Part shown: positions 60,002 to 64,000 of the stretch, in pieces
Numbering within the stretch: the stretch's first letter is position 1
How the letters are laid out: every line of letters begins with the position of its first letter
Source of the DNA: Aphidius gifuensis
Taxonomy: Eukaryota > Arthropoda > Insecta > Hymenoptera > Braconidae
Length of the DNA: 64,000 bases
Direction of reading: 5' to 3'
Assembly: GCF_014905175.1 (NCBI RefSeq)
Contig: NC_057791.1
Location: 24,094,537-24,158,536 of the forward strand
The notes under the pieces: generated by a model
What the model was told of the DNA's origin: nothing
What the model saw: the letters and a program-made list of their open reading frames with translations, nothing else
Database searches by the model: none
Program-made: the position numbers and the translations under genes

Positions 60002-63000
60002 CTATATTTTAAAAATTAAAAATCAAATTAAATCAATGATTAAATTATGATAATTTTAATAATTTTAAAATCTACCTTTAACCAAGTTTCTGGATCAAAT
60101 GAATTTTTCATTTCCCTAGGTTTTGACAGTTCAGATTTCATTGTCATTTTAGTATCCTATAAATAAATTAAAAATATAATTTTAGCCTTTTTTTTTTTTT
60201 ACACATTTCAACATTTAAAATAGCAAATAAATTAAAAAATTATTACCTCAATTTTTTGAATAACTGGTGAATTCATTTTTGATATAATAAAACTTAAATT
60301 ATCCATTAAATTTATAATTTCATGTACTAATGGATTTTTAGAGATAATATTTGTTAAATTTTTCGGTAAATTTGATATTGATTTTTCAGTCCATTCTTGA
60401 TGTTTTATTTGGCTATCATTATCTCCAACACGTTGAATATCTAATTTAATATTTTTTTAACATAAAATTAAACAATTAAAAATAATATTTATAAATTAAA
60501 TTAAATACCTTGTAATTGATTGTTGATTGTATTTTTAATAAATTCAAATAATAATGTCAAGTTATTGTCATCTAAAATTGGTACTTTGAATGACATACGT
60601 GACATATTATTTTCTTCTTCAATTTTTATATTGTCATTCAAGTTGTTGAATTTATCATTTAAGCTTTCAAAATCATTTTTTAATGTATTATTTTCTATTG
60701 TTAATTTATTGTACTTATTTTTCCAATTGTCAAGTTCATCAATTATAAGCTCAAGCTGACTTGACTTATTTGTATTATTTTTAAATATTAAATTTTCACG
60801 TTCTAAAGTATCTAAAGTATTCATTAAATTAGCTAGGTCATCATTTAATTTTTTATTATCAATTTCGTATTGTTTTATTTGATTTTTCATTTGTAAATTT
60901 TCTTCTTGTTGGGTATTGTAATTATTTTTTAAATCTTCAAATTGGTTATGTAAATTATTATCTGGGTTAATTTCCAAGCTTTTTTTATTATTTATATTAT
61001 CAGTTGGTAATTTTTTATTTATAATATTATTATCGTGGATGAGATTTAATTGTTCGTTTTTTAATTTTAAATCGTCTCTTTCATCTCGTAAATTTTTTAA
61101 ATCTTCCAGAGCTTTTGAAAGCTTTAAATTCACATCACCATTTATTTTTAATATATTATTTTCTTCATTTAAATTTGTTATATTGTTTTTTAATTTATCA
61201 TTTTCAGCTGTTAATTTATCATTGTCAATTTTTAATTTATCAAATTGAGATTTTAATTTGTCATTTTCAATAATTGATTTTTTATTTGACATTTCTTTTG
61301 CCAAATCATCACGATATTTGTCTCTATCATTTCTTAAACTTTCCATATCTTTTAGTACCTTATTTAACTTTGAATCATCATCATCATCATGACTTTTTAA
61401 TATTTTATTTTCTTTTTTAAATTCATCAATTTGATTTTTTAATTTATCATTTTCTGATTTTAATAATAAATTATCATTTTCAATAACAGAAATTTTATTA
61501 TTCAAATTATCTTTTTCTTTTTTTATATTTTCCATGTCATTTAAAATTAATTTTACTTTATCATCTGAATTATTTTTCAGTAATTTATTTTCATTATTAA
61601 CTGTATCAATATTTTTTACCAAATCATTATTGATATTTTCTAAATATTTAATTTTATCATTTAACATTTTCAAATCATCATTTGGTTTTTCAATTTTTCC
61701 ATCATTTTCTTTTGTCAAATTTAAATTTCTTCTTGTAGAATCTTCATGATTTTCTTTCAACTTATTATTTTCTTCTTTTAAATTTTTTATTTCATTTTGT
61801 AACTCGTTATTTTTACTGTCACTTATTTTCATTGAATTTAAATTATTTTTTGCAACATCAAGCTCATTTTTAATATTTTTATTTTCCTCTTTCAAGTCTT
61901 CAAATTGTTTTAATAAATCTTGATATTTTTTAGAAATTGAGTCGATTGATTCTCTCGTAGCTGATGATCTTAACATACTTTTATTTAATTGATTAACATT
62001 ATTTTTTAATTGATCCCTATCAGCTATTATACTTTTCACATTATCCTTAATTTTATCTGCTTCTAATTTTTCATTTTGAATAGTATCTTTCAGTTCATCA
62101 TTTGTTAAATTTAATTTATCAATTGTTTCATTTAATTTTAATATTTTCTTATTATGTGTATCAATTTCATTTGTTAAATTTTTATTATTCATTATTTCAT
62201 TATGCAATTTATCTTTTAAACTTGACAATTCATTGTATAAACTTTCTAATTCATTTTTATTTTCTTCAATTTTATTTCTTTGAATGCCAAGTGTTTCTTT
62301 CAATGCCTCAAGCTCTTTTATTTTTTCACTATTTAATGAATCTTCATTTTTAAGTTTATCACACTCTTCAGAAAGTTTTTTCAATTCTTTTGTTTTATTA
62401 TCAAGTACATTTTCTAGTTCAACAATTTTTTTATTTTTATCATCAATCTGTTTATTTAATAAATCTAATTCTTCCAATTTATTCTCATTATTTTTTAGGG
62501 CTATATTTAAATTATCATTGTCATTTTTTAATTTTGTTAATTCAATATTTTTTATATTATTTTCTTCTTCAAGTTTATTCAATTTCGATTGCAATGTATC
62601 GAGATGAATTTTTTGTTTGCTTGATTCAATTTGACATTTTTCATATTCAATTTTTAATAAATTCAATTCTTCAATGATTTTTTCATTGTTGGTATTTTTT
62701 AACTCTGCATTTTTTATTTTATTATCCGCCTCATCAATTGATTTTCGTAAATTTGTTTTTTCAGCTCTTGAATTATTTAATTCATCAACTAAACTTGACT
62801 TTTCATTGTTCAAAGAATTAATATTATTTTTCAAATTATCAATAACATCTTCATTTTTTTTATAATCATTCTTCAAATTATCAAAATTCTTTTGTATATT
62901 TTGTAAATCATCATTATCTTTTTTCAGCTTTTCATAATTATCATTCAAATTTTCATATTTCGATTTATAATTTTCCAATTCATTTATCAAATTATCAATT

Positions 63001-64000
63001 TTCAATGAATTATTTTTACTTTCATTTATTTCTTTATCGAAATTTTTCGTCAAATTTAAATTTTCATTTTTTAAAACATCAAATTCTTCGAGTAGTTTTT
63101 TATTTTCTAATTTTAATTTATCATTTTCTTTAATTAACATTTCATTGCTATCATCCAGTATCGACGATTTTCTTTTAATATTTTTTACATCATTATTAAG
63201 TTGGCTATTTTCATCTTTCAATGCTGTTAGCTCAATTAAATTATTTTCATTTGCATCATTTAATTTTGTCAGTTTATCAAGACAATCGTTATATTCATTT
63301 TTTAATTTTTCATTATTATTTTGATACTTAATTAATTCATTTTTCAAAGCATTCAATTCTTCATTTAATAAATTATTTTTACTTGTCAATTCACTTGTTT
63401 TTACTGCTTCAACATCAACATTTTTATTAGCTTTAATTAATTTATCATTTTCATTTTCAATTGTTGATAATTTTTCTTCAAGTTGTTTAATATTATCTTG
63501 CAAATTTAATATTTCATTTTTCGCGTTGTCATAGTCATGCTTGTGTTTTTCAATGTTCAATTTTAATTTACAATTTTCACTTTGCCAATAATCAATATCA
63601 CTATTTATTTTTTCCAATTCAATTGTCATATTTTTATTGTCGTTATTTAATTTATTTAACTCTTTATTTAAATCAATATTACCTGCATTATTATTCGACA
63701 ATTCTAGCTGCATTTTCATAATATCATTTTTTAATTCATCACGTTCAATTGTTAAATTATCAATTGTTGATTTATATTCATTTAATTTTAATAATAAATT
63801 TTTTAGCTCATCTTTCAATGTACTCAGTTCAATTTGTGATGATTCTTTATCATTATGTTCAATTTCATATTGTTTTTTTGTACTTTCAAGTGTTGTTTTT
63901 AGATTCGAAAAATTATCATCTAGTTTTTTATTTGATGATTCTAGCTCTGATACCTTTGATTTATAATCATTTGCCTGTTTGGATAATTCATCAACTTGTT
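59624..64000 (-). CDS. very long coiled-coil protein, 3' part (partial, four exons visible)
   Basis: Join on the minus strand: beyond 64000 to 60509, 60440-60247, 60156-60076, 60001-59624. The frame is open to the window edge and gives 1380 visible residues ending NFNSK, then TAA. The first 1160 or so are almost unbroken heptads rich in Leu, Asn, Lys, Glu and Asp with recurrent ENDKLK and NKLK words, few prolines, no catalytic motif: a long dimeric rod. The smaller C-terminal exons encode a less regular region, another coiled coil (HELRYALDREKAELAKI) and a Cys-containing end (VCRINNCMAKCSKHP). Candidates include kinetochore, centrosomal or Golgi tethering proteins such as CENP-E/F-like or golgin-like families. 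The head that would decide is outside the window. No start codon is present. Confidence 0.85.
60076..60156 (-). CDS. coiled-coil gene: 27-codon exon
   Basis: Acceptor TTTATAG, donor GTAGAT, phase 0 at both ends. Encodes DTKMTMKSELSKPREM and SFDPETWLK. Small, but both neighbours join in frame. Confidence 0.72.
60247..60440 (-). CDS. coiled-coil gene: third-last exon
   Basis: Acceptor AAATTAG, donor GTAATA, phase 1 in and 0 out. Encodes IQRVGDNDSQIKHQEW, NLPKNLTNIISKNPLV and ISKMNSPVIQKIE; not heptad-like. Confidence 0.78.
60509..64000 (-). CDS. coiled-coil gene: giant exon (open at right edge)
   Basis: 3492 bases with no intron, donor GTATTT, leaving in phase 1 (last G joins AT to give Asp). 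In-frame coding continues above 63818 to the edge (DELSKQ, ELESSNKKLDDNF), so an apparent start near 63818 is not the true start. Confidence 0.88.

Noticed and set aside
1..64000. CRISPR arrays, operons, bacterial promoters or insertion sequences
   Set aside because: None were seen, and the introns and gene families show the DNA to be eukaryotic.

Overview
The window is AT-rich eukaryotic DNA with short introns flanked by GT..AG, long homopolymer runs and sparse genes. A five-Ig, FN3, single-pass membrane protein of the arthropod Sidestep family places it in an insect. The base composition and gene structure would suit a hymenopteran such as a parasitoid wasp, but nothing here proves the order.

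Layout. (1) 1-520, + strand: last three exons of an unrecognised gene. (2) 2241-4194: a collapsed relic of a fatty acid synthase (FAS) gene. Its ketoreductase/acyl-carrier end is present a second time in opposite orientation, giving ~500-bp inverted arms around a 42-base loop. (3) 5480-6460: first copy of a composite repeat. (4) About 6.5-30 kb: no supportable gene; A/T tracts, short palindromes, a GC-only hairpin and a four-unit ~150-bp tandem repeat. (5) 30199-57108, - strand: a complete Sidestep-like gene of nine coding exons predicting 898 residues. Its signal-peptide exon lies about 21 kb upstream of the next one, and that first intron holds seven more copies of the composite repeat. (6) 59624-64000, - strand: the 3' part of a very long coiled-coil protein gene running off the right edge.

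The most unusual element is the composite repeat (copies A-H). Each has a tRNA-like head with A and B boxes, then a 60-113-bp core that differs in each independent copy, then a strongly conserved nested hairpin, then a T-run at the same position. Sequence on both sides of the core is shared between copies; the core is not. The exception is two copies related by a recent ~1.8-kb duplication, whose cores match. A distant relative at 31252-31494 has the same layout but a different inner hairpin stem that still pairs. Most copies also carry, ~250 bp downstream, a splice acceptor and the first ~95 bp of an Ig exon from another Sidestep-family gene.

The Sidestep-like gene and the coiled-coil gene are in tandem on the minus strand. 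Nothing links their functions. All coordinates and identities were read by eye.
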